This document shows positions 1 through 8,587 of a stretch of DNA of 64,000 nt, piece by piece. Origin of the DNA: JANQHS01 sp965227315. Its GTDB lineage: Bacteria > Bacteroidota > Bacteroidia > Cytophagales > CCMP332. The stretch lies in NCBI GenBank assembly GCA_965227315.1, contig OZ245737.1, positions 992,001-1,056,000 on the forward strand. Reading direction: 5' to 3'. A program made the translations under genes and the position numbers. Under the pieces are notes generated by a model. That model searched no databases. It had not been told where the DNA came from and saw only the letters and a list, made by a program, of their open reading frames with translations. Positions within the stretch are counted from its first letter, which is position 1; each line of letters begins with the position of its first letter.

Positions 1-851
1 AGAAAAACAAGGTCAACAAAAAAGAGATCCGCGAAGTATACAGAAAGGCCACGAATCGCGATCTGGACAGGTACAATGAAGCCAGGAAAAAGGAAACATC
101 TACCCTTTATAAGGCTCGGAAAACCATTCTTGAATTAAAACTGCAGATGAAACTCTCCGATGTGGAATATCAGGGAGATGGCACCAAGGCCACGTTCTTT
201 TATTCCGCTGAGGAAAGGGTTGATTTCAGAGAATTGATCAAAAGACTCGCCTCCGAGTTCAAGGTGAGAATCGAAATGAAGCAGGTAAGTCTGAGGTATG
301 AAGCCGGCTATTTGGGCGGGGTTGGATCCTGCGGAAGGGAATTATGTTGTTCCACATGGTTGCCGGAGTTTCGTTCGGTCTCTACTTCATCAGCACGTTA
401 TCAGAATTTGAGCATCAATCCGGCAAAGCTGAGTGGTCAATGCGGCAGACTGAAATGCTGTCTGAACTATGAGTTGGATACCTACCTCAGCGAACTCAAG
501 GGAATCCCAGAGGTCAGCGAGCCATTGATCACCAAAAAGGGAGAGGCGTTTCTGCAAAAGACAGACATTTTCAAAAAGATCATGTATTTCGGGTATAAGG
601 GCGAGACTTCATGGTACCCTCTTCCGACCAGCAGGGTCATGGAGATCCAGGAATTGAATAAACAGGGGAAAAAACCCGATAACCTTGATGATGAAAAGGA
701 ATATGCAATGCCTGAAAGGAGTCATGGTTATTTGGAAAGTTCAGATCTGGAAGCCCTGGATAAAAAGCTGAACACCAACAACAAAAGGCGTAAAAGGAAA
801 AAGAATAAAAGGAAGGGAAACAAACCGAATGCAAATCATAAAAAAAGTTAA
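1..851 (+). CDS. PSP1-domain protein (RicT/YaaT-like), 5'-truncated by the window edge
   Basis: The reading frame is open from base 3, so the N-terminus lies outside the window; an ATG at 147 is internal. Visible are two cysteine clusters, CGRELCCSTWL and CGRLKCCLNYE, typical of the Bacteroidota form of PSP1 proteins, followed by a Lys/Arg-rich tail (KRRKRKKNKRKG). Firmicute RicT/YaaT belongs to an iron-sulfur Y-complex acting on RNase Y and phosphorelay; whether that role holds here is inference. The 3' end overlaps gldH by 23 nt, the usual arrangement in gliding Bacteroidota. Confidence 0.9.
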   Translation, partial: KNKVNKKEIREVYRKATNRDLDRYNEARKKETSTLYKARKTILELKLQMKLSDVEYQGDGTKATFFYSAEERVDFRELIKRLASEFKVRIEMKQVSLRYEAGYLGGVGSCGRELCCSTWLPEFRSVSTSSARYQNLSINPAKLSGQCGRLKCCLNYELDTYLSELKGIPEVSEPLITKKGEAFLQKTDIFKKIMYFGYKGETSWYPLPTSRVMEIQELNKQGKKPDNLDDEKEYAMPERSHGYLESSDLEALDKKLNTNNKRRKRKKNKRKGNKPNANHKKS

Positions 852-1329
852 GGTGTTCAGGAAGGGCATATTTCTGCTTGGAGCATTATTCCTGCTTGGG
901 TCTTGTGGTGACAACATGGTCTATGTTGGCAAAAAGGAATTCGAAGAGGGGAAATGGCAGATCGATGATAAAACCGATTTCCACTTTTCTATCGAGGATA
1001 CCACCGTTTCATATGATCTCCTGTACTTGGTCAGAAATGATGAATCCTACCCATACTACAATTTTTACCTTACATATTTCCTAGAGGACTCTGATGGAAT
1101 GTTGCTTGACAAAAAACTTCAAGAGATCCATCTTATGGATGCCAAGACAGGCAAACCATTGGGAAATGGTTTCGGAGGCATTTATGACCACAAGATACTC
1201 GCGATACCGGATCTCCGGTTTTCAAAACCCGGGGATTATCACTTTTCGGTTCTTCATTATATGAGGATGGACACTTTACAGGGAATCATTTCGTTTGGAA
1301 TTCAACTGAATCAAAGAGAAGAGGATTGA
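829..1329 (+). CDS. gldH: Gliding motility lipoprotein GldH
   Basis: The product has 166 residues with a lipoprotein signal peptide ending in the lipobox LGSC (Cys about residue 26) and a beta-rich body typical of GldH. In flavobacteria GldH is needed for gliding and supports stability of the T9SS/gliding apparatus at the outer membrane. The PSP1-gldH neighbourhood is conserved and strengthens the call. The ATG start overlaps the upstream gene by 23 nt; an in-frame GTG at 853 would give a shorter signal peptide and is a credible alternative. Confidence 0.85.
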   Translation: MQIIKKVKVFRKGIFLLGALFLLGSCGDNMVYVGKKEFEEGKWQIDDKTDFHFSIEDTTVSYDLLYLVRNDESYPYYNFYLTYFLEDSDGMLLDKKLQEIHLMDAKTGKPLGNGFGGIYDHKILAIPDLRFSKPGDYHFSVLHYMRMDTLQGIISFGIQLNQREED

Positions 1330-1367
1330 AACATTTTAGGCTATGATCCGGGTTTAATACTATATCC

Positions 1368-2537
1368 ATGGCCAGTCTTTACGAAATAATGGAGTTGCCA
1401 GCCTTTTCATCACTGGAAAGGGTCAAAAAACAATACAAGAACCTGGCGTTTAAATATCATCCGGATGCTCACCGCGGTGATCAGAAATACGAGGAGAAGT
1501 TCAAAGCTATCGTCAAGGCGTACCAGGTTCTTTCCGACCCCAAGCAAAAGCTGGCCTATGATCAGGTCCTTTATTCAAGATTGGTAAGCCCTACGACCGG
1601 CTTCGCACAAAAACAGGAAAGACCAAGAAGAAAGCCTCCGCAAAGGCCATCCTACAGGAAAAAAAGAAGCAACGCCAACTTTCACCCTGTAGTCTGGGTG
1701 GTGATCTTCTTTGGGTTTGGATTCATCCTCTTCCAGTTCATTTGGCAGGCCAACAATTTCATGATCGCCAAGAAGATCGAAACCCAAATGGAAGCCCGCA
1801 ATATTCTTCTGGAAAAGGCAAAAGTTGAGGCGATAAGAGGAAATTATGACCTCGCTCTGGACTATTTGGAATTGATCAACTACAAACAGTTTGATCAGGA
1901 TATCAGATCACTGAAAAGCTCATTGTTCGGTGAATCCGAAAAAAAGGCCAGCGAGTTGATGCAGGCCGGAGACTTTGTTCAAGCCCGGCAGGTTCTTTCC
2001 TTTCTCATCTCCCGGGGAGAAAGGGTCAAGGAAGAATGGTATGTGGCCCTTGCCATTTGCTATCGAAGACTTGGGAATGCAAGCCATTCCGTCGAATTGC
2101 TGGAAAATCTCCTGGATAAGAATCCTGAACTGCTCACAGCAAATAAGGAGATCGCCTTTATCTACAAAAACGATCTGGGGGACTTTGACCGCGCACTTTT
2201 CTATCTGGAAAGATCCACAGCGATCATCGTTAACAACTACATCGATCATTATGGAAAGGCCTATTATGTGGTGATCGATCCAAAAAACCATCCACCCTCA
2301 GACTTCGAGGTCTTTCTGGAGAAGGCCAGGGTTTACTCGGCGTTCAATAAACACAAGGAGGCCATTGATGCCTGTAAATGGGCCGAGGTCCTGAAACCTG
2401 AATCACCGGAACCGAATATCCTCATGGGCTACAGCTATTTTGAAGCCGGGGATTATCGCAATGCCTGTAAGTCTGTCAAAAAAGCCAAGAAAAAGGGAGC
2501 ACAGGTGCCGGAGCAATTGGAAAACCTCAACTGCTAA
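1368..2537 (+). CDS. J-domain / TPR membrane protein
   Basis: An N-terminal J domain (residues 1-70) carries the essential HPD motif (YHPDAHRG) and starts MASLYEIMELP. A basic linker and one transmembrane helix follow at about residues 107-125 (VVWVVIFFGFGFILFQF). The C-terminal 250 residues look like tetratricopeptide repeats. The family would recruit DnaK to a membrane-linked client; the client is unknown. The gene lies 38 nt after gldH and may be cotranscribed. It ends 9 nt from the convergent RidA gene with no visible terminator. Confidence 0.8.
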   Translation: MASLYEIMELPAFSSLERVKKQYKNLAFKYHPDAHRGDQKYEEKFKAIVKAYQVLSDPKQKLAYDQVLYSRLVSPTTGFAQKQERPRRKPPQRPSYRKKRSNANFHPVVWVVIFFGFGFILFQFIWQANNFMIAKKIETQMEARNILLEKAKVEAIRGNYDLALDYLELINYKQFDQDIRSLKSSLFGESEKKASELMQAGDFVQARQVLSFLISRGERVKEEWYVALAICYRRLGNASHSVELLENLLDKNPELLTANKEIAFIYKNDLGDFDRALFYLERSTAIIVNNYIDHYGKAYYVVIDPKNHPPSDFEVFLEKARVYSAFNKHKEAIDACKWAEVLKPESPEPNILMGYSYFEAGDYRNACKSVKKAKKKGAQVPEQLENLNC

Positions 2538-2546
2538 AGGGGCAGC

Positions 2547-2963
2547 CTATTTATTGACCACCGCCACGCATTTCAATTCAATGGCGATGGGTGTTGGAAG
2601 CGCATTGATCTCGATGGTAGTGCGGGAAGGCATGTTATCCTTGAAATAATCCGCATACACGCGATTGAAGGTTTTGAAATCATCCTTCATATTGGTGAGA
2701 AATACCGTAACATCAACAAGATTCTCCCATTGACTACCGCATTCTTCGAGTACCGTCCTGACATTGTTGAAGACCGAGTGGCATTGAGCCTCAATATCAT
2801 AGGAAACAATATTCCCTTGTTCATCCAAAGTAACACCCGGGATCTCCTTGGAACCCTTTTGCCTTGGGCCAATTCCTGAAAGGAACAAAAGCTCACCTAC
2901 CTGCCTGGCATGGGGATACAGACCCACAGGCTCCGGTGCGTTAGCGGAATTCTTTAATGTCAT
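2547..2963 (-). CDS. RidA (YjgF/YER057c) family protein, 2-aminomuconate-deaminase-like subgroup
   Basis: This 138-residue protein has the Rid fold signature, including the substrate-carboxylate Arg region SRTTIEINALP and the C-terminal AIELKCVAVV. The N-terminal LKNSANAPEPVGLYPHAR resembles the subgroup annotated as 2-aminomuconate deaminase of tryptophan/kynurenine catabolism. No other kynurenine genes are nearby, so only general enamine/imine deaminase activity can be proposed. Its ATG overlaps the stop of the upstream LRR gene (ATGA), so the two are translationally coupled. Confidence 0.85.
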   Translation of the reverse strand: MTLKNSANAPEPVGLYPHARQVGELLFLSGIGPRQKGSKEIPGVTLDEQGNIVSYDIEAQCHSVFNNVRTVLEECGSQWENLVDVTVFLTNMKDDFKTFNRVYADYFKDNMPSRTTIEINALPTPIAIELKCVAVVNK

Positions 2964-3856
2964 TGAGAATGATCGTTATCAAAATAGATCTTGCAGTTCG
3001 GCAGCAGGCCGGAGATCTTTTTCTGATTCGCCGGAGAGATCTCATTTCCTACGAGGATCAATTCTTTGAGATTCACGAGGTTCGCGATCTCTACGGGAAG
3101 ATCAGTGAGTTCATTCAAGGCCAGATCAAGCTTCTCAAGTTTTTTCAACCTTGCAACCGAAGTGGGAAATTCCTTGATGTAGTTATTCCTCAAATACAGC
3201 TCGGTGAGGTTCTCAAGGTCTCCGAACTTGGCAGGAAGCGTCTTGATCTCATTTTTATTCAAATTGAGATGATGAAGAAATTTCAGGCCCGCTATACCAT
3301 CATGGACCTCGGTGAGTTTGTTGCTCGAAAGATCAAGTTCAACAAGGTAACTCAACTCTCTTACGTCATCATGAAGCACCGTGAGCTTATTGTTGTACAT
3401 ATTCAGCTTCACCAGATTTTTGAGCGAATCCAGTGAAGAAGGAAGCTCGTACATCACACTGGAACTGAAATCAGCACAAAAAACATCCTCCGGAACCAAA
3501 AAGGCCGTTTTCTGAGAAAAACAATGCCCCATACATTTCTCTTCCATCAAGTCCCTGGCTTCCAGAAGTCCTTGGTGGAGTGCCGCCACCAGATCATGAC
3601 ATAGCTCCGTATCGTTAAATCCAAACTGTTCAGCCAGTCCTTTTTTGGCTTTGGCCCTGTTCAGATAGGCCATACCCATTCCGGGGTCAATACTCAAAGC
3701 ATGGGTGTATTCACCGATGGCCTCTATGTATTGTCCATTACCCAGAAATTCATTTCCTTTTTCAAAATATTCCGCAGGATCTTCCTGAGCAACAAGGATA
3801 GAAGAGAAAAGAAATACCGGGAGGAAAAAGAATATGTTCCTTATGGATCTATGCAA
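2960..3856 (-). CDS. Exported TPR plus leucine-rich-repeat protein
   Basis: A signal peptide (FFFLPVFLFSSILVAQ) is followed by a TPR-like pair (about residues 25-75) and a middle segment containing CMGHCF. About six leucine-rich repeats of the LxxLxLxxNxLxxLP type follow (residues 135-285). LRRs of this class bind proteins; the partner is unknown. A perfect -7 element lies 33 nt upstream of the ATG and the gene is coupled to ridA downstream. The combination of an exported TPR-LRR protein with a Rid enzyme has no obvious pathway meaning. Confidence 0.7.
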   Translation of the reverse strand: MHRSIRNIFFFLPVFLFSSILVAQEDPAEYFEKGNEFLGNGQYIEAIGEYTHALSIDPGMGMAYLNRAKAKKGLAEQFGFNDTELCHDLVAALHQGLLEARDLMEEKCMGHCFSQKTAFLVPEDVFCADFSSSVMYELPSSLDSLKNLVKLNMYNNKLTVLHDDVRELSYLVELDLSSNKLTEVHDGIAGLKFLHHLNLNKNEIKTLPAKFGDLENLTELYLRNNYIKEFPTSVARLKKLEKLDLALNELTDLPVEIANLVNLKELILVGNEISPANQKKISGLLPNCKIYFDNDHSQ

Positions 3857-3888
3857 TGATTCGATAGCGATTAGTTCAGCTTGGTCAA

Positions 3889-3896
3889 CAAAAATA
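3889..3896 (-). promoter_or_regulatory. Bacteroidota -7 promoter element for the LRR-ridA pair
   Basis: On the minus strand TATTTTTG fits TAnnTTTG exactly. It lies between the pepP stop and the LRR gene start, about 33 nt upstream of the ATG. A TTG at the ideal 19-nt distance is not visible, so support rests on the -7 box and location. Confidence 0.5.
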
Positions 3897-3906
3897 ACCC
3901 CAAAAT

Positions 3907-5199
3907 TTATTTTCCAGACATCAAATCTTCAATTTCCTCAATCTCGATAGGAATGTCAGCCATTAAATTCACATTCCCGTCTTCCGTGATAAGGATATCA
4001 TCCTCAAGCCTGACACCCAGATTTTCCTCCCGAATATAGATCCCCGGTTCTACTGTGAACACCATTCCCGGTTCAAAAACATGATACTTGCTGGCCACAT
4101 CATGTACATCCAGGCCTAAATGGTGACTGGTGCCGTGAGGGAAGAATTTTTTATAGGCCGGATTGTCCGAATCCTGGTTTTTGACCTCATCTTCGGTGAT
4201 CAAGCCAAGCCTCAGAAGTTCCTTTTCCATGATCAGGCCGACTTCCTCATGATAGTCGATCCAATTGTTACCGGTCACAAGCAATTTGGTGGCCTCATCT
4301 TTCACATACTTTACAGCCGTGTAGATCTCCTTTTGGCGATCTGTAAATCTGCCATTAACAGGGATACACCGAGTCAGATCTGCGGCATAATTCCCGTATT
4401 CCGCGCCTATATCCAGGAGGATAAGATCCCCATCCTTACATTGATCCGAATTCTGAATGTAATGAAGCACGCAGGCGTTAAACCCGGAAGCGATGATCGG
4501 GTCATAAGCCGGGCCTCTGGATCTTGACCTTTTGAATTCATGGAACAGCTCAGCCTCGATCTCATACTCCCAAACCCCCGGCTTCACAAATCCGCAGATC
4601 CTTCGAAATGCCTTGTTCGTGATCTCCATTGCCACATTCAGCGTGTCGATCTCTACTTGAGACTTGATGGCCCGAAGCTGATGCATGATCGGAGCCGATC
4701 TTTCCAAGTGATGAAGCGGATATGTTTTTTTGACCCAATCCAGCAGCCTGTCCTGCCTTGTTTGAACGGGAGAGGAATTCCTCAAATGTTCGTTGCTGTT
4801 TAGGTAGATATGCTCGGCATCAAAAACCAACTCATTTAGAACCGAGGTCATTTCTTCATTCCAATAGACGGTTTGAACTCCGGAGACTTCCGTTGCCTGG
4901 GTCTTTGTCAGTTTCGCCCCCTCCCATATGGCTATTTCCTCGTTGGTTTCCCTGAGAAACAGTGCCTCTCTATTCTTTTCAACCTTTGCATCCGGGGCCA
5001 ATACCAAAGTCGATTCTTCCTGGTCGACCCCAGTCAACCAAAACAGGTCTGTATTTTGCTTGAAAGCCATGGCACCATCTGCATTGGTCGGCATGATATC
5101 ATTCGAAGTGAAAATGGCCACGCTGTTCGGTTTCATTTTCTTGATGAACTTCTTCCGATTCTCAATAAAAAGCTTTGAATCAATTGGATGGTACCTCAT
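3907..5199 (-). CDS. pepP: Xaa-Pro aminopeptidase (aminopeptidase P, M24B)
   Basis: This 430-residue protein has the creatinase-like N domain and a pita-bread M24 catalytic domain. The five metal ligands are present at their usual places: D263 and D274 (DIGAEYGNYAAD), H355 (PHGTSHHLGLDVHD), E384 (VEPGIYI) and E399 (VRLEDD). The second conserved His (H359 region) is also there. It removes N-terminal residues preceding proline and should act in the cytoplasm, since no signal peptide is seen. It follows the GT9 gene on the same strand with a 15-nt gap. Confidence 0.95.
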   Translation of the reverse strand: MRYHPIDSKLFIENRKKFIKKMKPNSVAIFTSNDIMPTNADGAMAFKQNTDLFWLTGVDQEESTLVLAPDAKVEKNREALFLRETNEEIAIWEGAKLTKTQATEVSGVQTVYWNEEMTSVLNELVFDAEHIYLNSNEHLRNSSPVQTRQDRLLDWVKKTYPLHHLERSAPIMHQLRAIKSQVEIDTLNVAMEITNKAFRRICGFVKPGVWEYEIEAELFHEFKRSRSRGPAYDPIIASGFNACVLHYIQNSDQCKDGDLILLDIGAEYGNYAADLTRCIPVNGRFTDRQKEIYTAVKYVKDEATKLLVTGNNWIDYHEEVGLIMEKELLRLGLITEDEVKNQDSDNPAYKKFFPHGTSHHLGLDVHDVASKYHVFEPGMVFTVEPGIYIREENLGVRLEDDILITEDGNVNLMADIPIEIEEIEDLMSGK

Positions 5200-5214
5200 T
5201 GTTTTTAAATGGTT

Positions 5215-6231
5215 TTAGTCGAAAGATATTACTTCCCTGAATGCTTTCAAAAGGCTCCTGGGGTCATGGGAATTTCCGCAATTGAAATGACCAAGAGGGC
5301 ATGCTGCTTTCCCATGGAGATTGCACGGACGGCAATCCAATCCACGGATCTCAATGATCCTGTTGAAACCCGACAATGAACTGAAACCAAATTCGGGGAT
5401 GGTGGAACAATAGACCTGTACAGCCGGTGCATCCACGCCCGATGCCAAATGAATTGGCGCGGAATCATTGCTATAATTCAGCACGGCATTTTTCATAATG
5501 GCCGCGCTTTGAAGGAATGATGTTTTCCCCATCAGATTGACAGGGCTCTTTTCAACCTGTTTTGCGATCTCGTTGGCAATCGGTAGATCTCCCTTGGCTC
5601 CCAACAGTACCACCCCGACATCCTGGGGAAGCAGTTCAATAAATTCCGCCCATACCCTGGAAGGCGTGGCCTTGGTAAACCATACCGAAGCCGGAGAGAT
5701 CGTGATATAGCGGCTTTTACCCGTTAATTCTTCGGCCTTAGCGAAATCATCGCTTGAAGGATAAAGCACCGGCCTTCTATGCAATTCCTGTTCTTTTCCA
5801 AGGAACTCCAAAAGGCTCAGATTGCGATCAACCTCATGCAGTCCGCTTTCGGTTCTAAATGGTTTTCTATACGAATATGAAAAGCTGAAAGGGTTTTGAC
5901 TGAAGCCGTCCTTGGTCCTTGCGCCGGAGAAAAAGCTGATCATTCCGGTCGAAAAAAACCGCTGAAGATTGATCAGCAGGTCATATTTTTCACGCCTTAT
6001 CTGTTTTAAGATGCTCCATAAAGAGGCATATTTTCGGGATTTATCCCAGACAAGTACCTGGTTCAACTTCGGGTTATGATCGAGAAGAGACTCGTTTCCT
6101 TTTCTGACCAGGAAATCAATTTCGGATTCCGGATACCAGGACTTCAGTGTTTCCAGCAATGGTGTTGCCAGGATAACATCTCCGATAAATGCCGTTTGGA
6201 TGAGCAATATTTTTTTTGGAGCCTCAGTCAT
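5215..6231 (-). CDS. Glycosyltransferase family 9 (heptosyltransferase-like)
   Basis: The 338-residue protein opens with the GT9 motif KKILLIQTAFIGDVILATPLL and ends with a donor-site region plus cysteine motif, CRPCNLHGKAACPLGHFNC, as in ADP-heptose:LPS heptosyltransferases. It would transfer a heptose or related sugar to the lipopolysaccharide core on the cytoplasmic face of the inner membrane. A second GT9 gene at 51362 shares the same C-terminal Cys motif. Acceptor and sugar cannot be assigned from sequence. Confidence 0.85.
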   Translation of the reverse strand: MTEAPKKILLIQTAFIGDVILATPLLETLKSWYPESEIDFLVRKGNESLLDHNPKLNQVLVWDKSRKYASLWSILKQIRREKYDLLINLQRFFSTGMISFFSGARTKDGFSQNPFSFSYSYRKPFRTESGLHEVDRNLSLLEFLGKEQELHRRPVLYPSSDDFAKAEELTGKSRYITISPASVWFTKATPSRVWAEFIELLPQDVGVVLLGAKGDLPIANEIAKQVEKSPVNLMGKTSFLQSAAIMKNAVLNYSNDSAPIHLASGVDAPAVQVYCSTIPEFGFSSLSGFNRIIEIRGLDCRPCNLHGKAACPLGHFNCGNSHDPRSLLKAFREVISFD

Positions 6232-6341
6232 AGGGGTCGATAATCGACAAGGGCACGAAATTGTGGAAAATCTTAGAATTCAAGTCTCCCATATTAAGGA
6301 TAAATAGTCAACCTTTGCCTGATATCAAAGGACCATAAACC

Positions 6342-6980
6342 GTGGAATGGAATAATCAGGAACTGAACCAATATCTTGAGAAAAATTGTGATCCTCAGCC
6401 GGATTACCTGACTGAAATTGAAAGGGATACCTACCTCAACACGGTCCTCCCTCGCATGCTCAGTGGAAATAATCAGGGAAGGTTCTTAAGCCTGCTCTCC
6501 AAGATCAGTAAACCTTCCAGGGTCCTCGAGATCGGCACATTTACCGGTTATTCTGCATTATGCCTGGCCGAGGGCCTTGCCGAAGGCGGAGAAGTGATCA
6601 GTCTGGAAAGCAATCCGGAACTAAAAAAGAGGGTAGAAAAAAATCTCTCTCTGTCACCGCTCGGCAAAAAGATCAATGTGCACTGGGGAAATGCCATGGA
6701 GGAGATCCCCAAGCTCAAACCGGGATTTGATATGGTTTTTATCGATGCCGATAAGGTCAATTATCCCAATTATTTAAAGCTCTGCCTTCCCTTATTAAAC
6801 CAGGGCGGTTTATTGATCGCGGACAATGTCCTTTGGAGCGGGAAAGTGCTGGATCCCAATGAAAAGGATGAGGACACCATGGCATTAAAGGAGTTCAACA
6901 AATTGGTTACCAAGGAAGAAGGTCTGCAAAAGATTATGATTCCCCTGAGGGATGGTATATTCATTGCATTGAAAAAGTAA
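6342..6980 (+). CDS. SAM-dependent O-methyltransferase (class I, caffeoyl-CoA/catechol OMT family)
   Basis: The 212-residue product has the SAM-binding loop VLEIGTFTGYSALCLAEGL, the acidic ribose-binding residue (ISLESNPE) and the metal-site region FDMVFIDADKVNYPNY typical of Mg-dependent bacterial OMTs. Its in vivo substrate is unknown. The stop overlaps the next ATG by one base (TAATG), so it is coupled to the lytic transglycosylase, although a shared function is not evident. Confidence 0.9.
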   Translation: MEWNNQELNQYLEKNCDPQPDYLTEIERDTYLNTVLPRMLSGNNQGRFLSLLSKISKPSRVLEIGTFTGYSALCLAEGLAEGGEVISLESNPELKKRVEKNLSLSPLGKKINVHWGNAMEEIPKLKPGFDMVFIDADKVNYPNYLKLCLPLLNQGGLLIADNVLWSGKVLDPNEKDEDTMALKEFNKLVTKEEGLQKIMIPLRDGIFIALKK

Positions 6981-8587
6981 TGAGGTTTTCTGGGTTCTTT
7001 TTTTGCCTGATCATTCAAGCGGGGATCGCCCTGGGACAAGTGCCGCAGGTGCCCGAGATCATGTACCTAGGGGATCAAAAACTCATACTGAATGAAAAGG
7101 CCAGGGAGATGATCCAGAAGGATGTGGACGCTCTTCATTCCAATCGATCCTATTTCGAAAAGAAGGCTGACAAAGCCGCCTTATACTTCCCAATCGTAGA
7201 AGAAGTCCTTCAGATGGAGGGCATCCCTTCCGAGTTCAAGTACCTTGCAATCCAGGAAAGCGGATTTCAGGCGGATGCCGTTTCAAGCTCGAACGCCGTT
7301 GGTTTCTGGCAGTTCAAGGCGGAAACCGCCAAGGAGTTTGGACTGACCATCAACGAATATGCCGATGAACGGATGCATATCGTTTACTCGACCAAGGGTG
7401 CTGCCAGATACCTGAAAAAAAGCTATTTCTTCCTTCAAAACTGGGCACTCTCCTGCCAGAGTTATCAAATGGGTCTTGGTGGAACACAGAGGAGTTCAGA
7501 CAAGAAATTATTCGGTCAGGATGAAATGAAGATCGACCAAAAGACCTATTGGTATGTCATGAAGTTCCTGGCCCATGTCGTGGCATTCAGGCCCTACCTG
7601 GAAAGGAAATCCGGACAGACAAGACTGCTCGGGCTTTACAAGGCCAAGCCTCATGAGTCAATTGACAATGTACTTGTGAACAATGGGATCGATCAGGAGC
7701 AGTTTGAAGAACTAAACGTATGGCTCAGAAAAGGCAGAAAAAATCCCTTTTACAAACCTTATCTGATGGTTGTACCCAAGAAGCAGCAGGTCTTTGTACG
7801 AAAAGAAACCAAGAAGGAAACCGTCACCATCGAGACCGAATTTGTTGAGCCTACGGAATTCAAGAAGATTCAAACCGACCTGCCCTACGATCCCAGCACC
7901 AGGGTGATCTTCGTGATCAATGGCAAAAGAGCAATTCTTGCTGAGGCCGGAGACTCCAAGATCACCCTTGCGATCAGGGGAGGTATTTCCAAGGACAAAC
8001 TTGTAGAATACAATGACCTTCGAATGAGGCAGGAAGTGGTACCGGGTTCAGCCTATTATCTGGAAAAAAAGAGCAAGAAAAGTCCGGTTGCCTTTCATGT
8101 TTACAGACCTGAAGAAAGCCTTTGGGAGATCTCTCAAACCTACGCCATGAGACTGAAGGATCTGAAAAAGAAAAACCATTTGAATGAGGGTCAAATGCCC
8201 CTCCCAGGTCAGGTACTATGGCTGAAGAAGAAAAGACCAAAAGGGACTCAACCCGCGATCATGGAGATCAAGATCGAAGAACCAGAAGAGGTCGTCAACA
8301 TGATAGATGAAAAACCCGTTGAGCTGGATACCGGGCTGATCGCAAGAGACAGCACGGAAAACCCGAAGACCGAAACGGTGAAAGAGGTTTTGGAGTCAAA
8401 TGAAGAAAAAGAACAGATCGAGGTTGAAGAGCCTAAAAAAACACTGGATCATACAGTGAAGAAAGGCGAGACACTTTATTCCATTTCAAGAGCCTACGGA
8501 TGCAGCGTGGAAGAGATCATGAAAACCAATCAGTTGAACGGCACGGCCCTGTCCATCGGGCAGCTGATCAAGATCCCGGTCAATTAG
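6980..8587 (+). CDS. LysM-containing lytic transglycosylase (MltD-like)
   Basis: A signal peptide (FFFCLIIQAGIALGQ) is followed by an SLT domain with catalytic Glu at about residue 93 (AIQESGFQADA) and the AVGFWQF motif. A first LysM lies at about residues 370-415 and a C-terminal LysM at about 488-535 (HTVKKGETLYSISRAYG). It would cleave the MurNAc-GlcNAc bond of peptidoglycan in the periplasm, with LysM modules anchoring it to glycan. An acidic linker (residues 425-485) separates the LysMs. The 3' end overlaps the convergent WG-repeat gene by 8 nt. Confidence 0.9.
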   Translation: MRFSGFFFCLIIQAGIALGQVPQVPEIMYLGDQKLILNEKAREMIQKDVDALHSNRSYFEKKADKAALYFPIVEEVLQMEGIPSEFKYLAIQESGFQADAVSSSNAVGFWQFKAETAKEFGLTINEYADERMHIVYSTKGAARYLKKSYFFLQNWALSCQSYQMGLGGTQRSSDKKLFGQDEMKIDQKTYWYVMKFLAHVVAFRPYLERKSGQTRLLGLYKAKPHESIDNVLVNNGIDQEQFEELNVWLRKGRKNPFYKPYLMVVPKKQQVFVRKETKKETVTIETEFVEPTEFKKIQTDLPYDPSTRVIFVINGKRAILAEAGDSKITLAIRGGISKDKLVEYNDLRMRQEVVPGSAYYLEKKSKKSPVAFHVYRPEESLWEISQTYAMRLKDLKKKNHLNEGQMPLPGQVLWLKKKRPKGTQPAIMEIKIEEPEEVVNMIDEKPVELDTGLIARDSTENPKTETVKEVLESNEEKEQIEVEEPKKTLDHTVKKGETLYSISRAYGCSVEEIMKTNQLNGTALSIGQLIKIPVN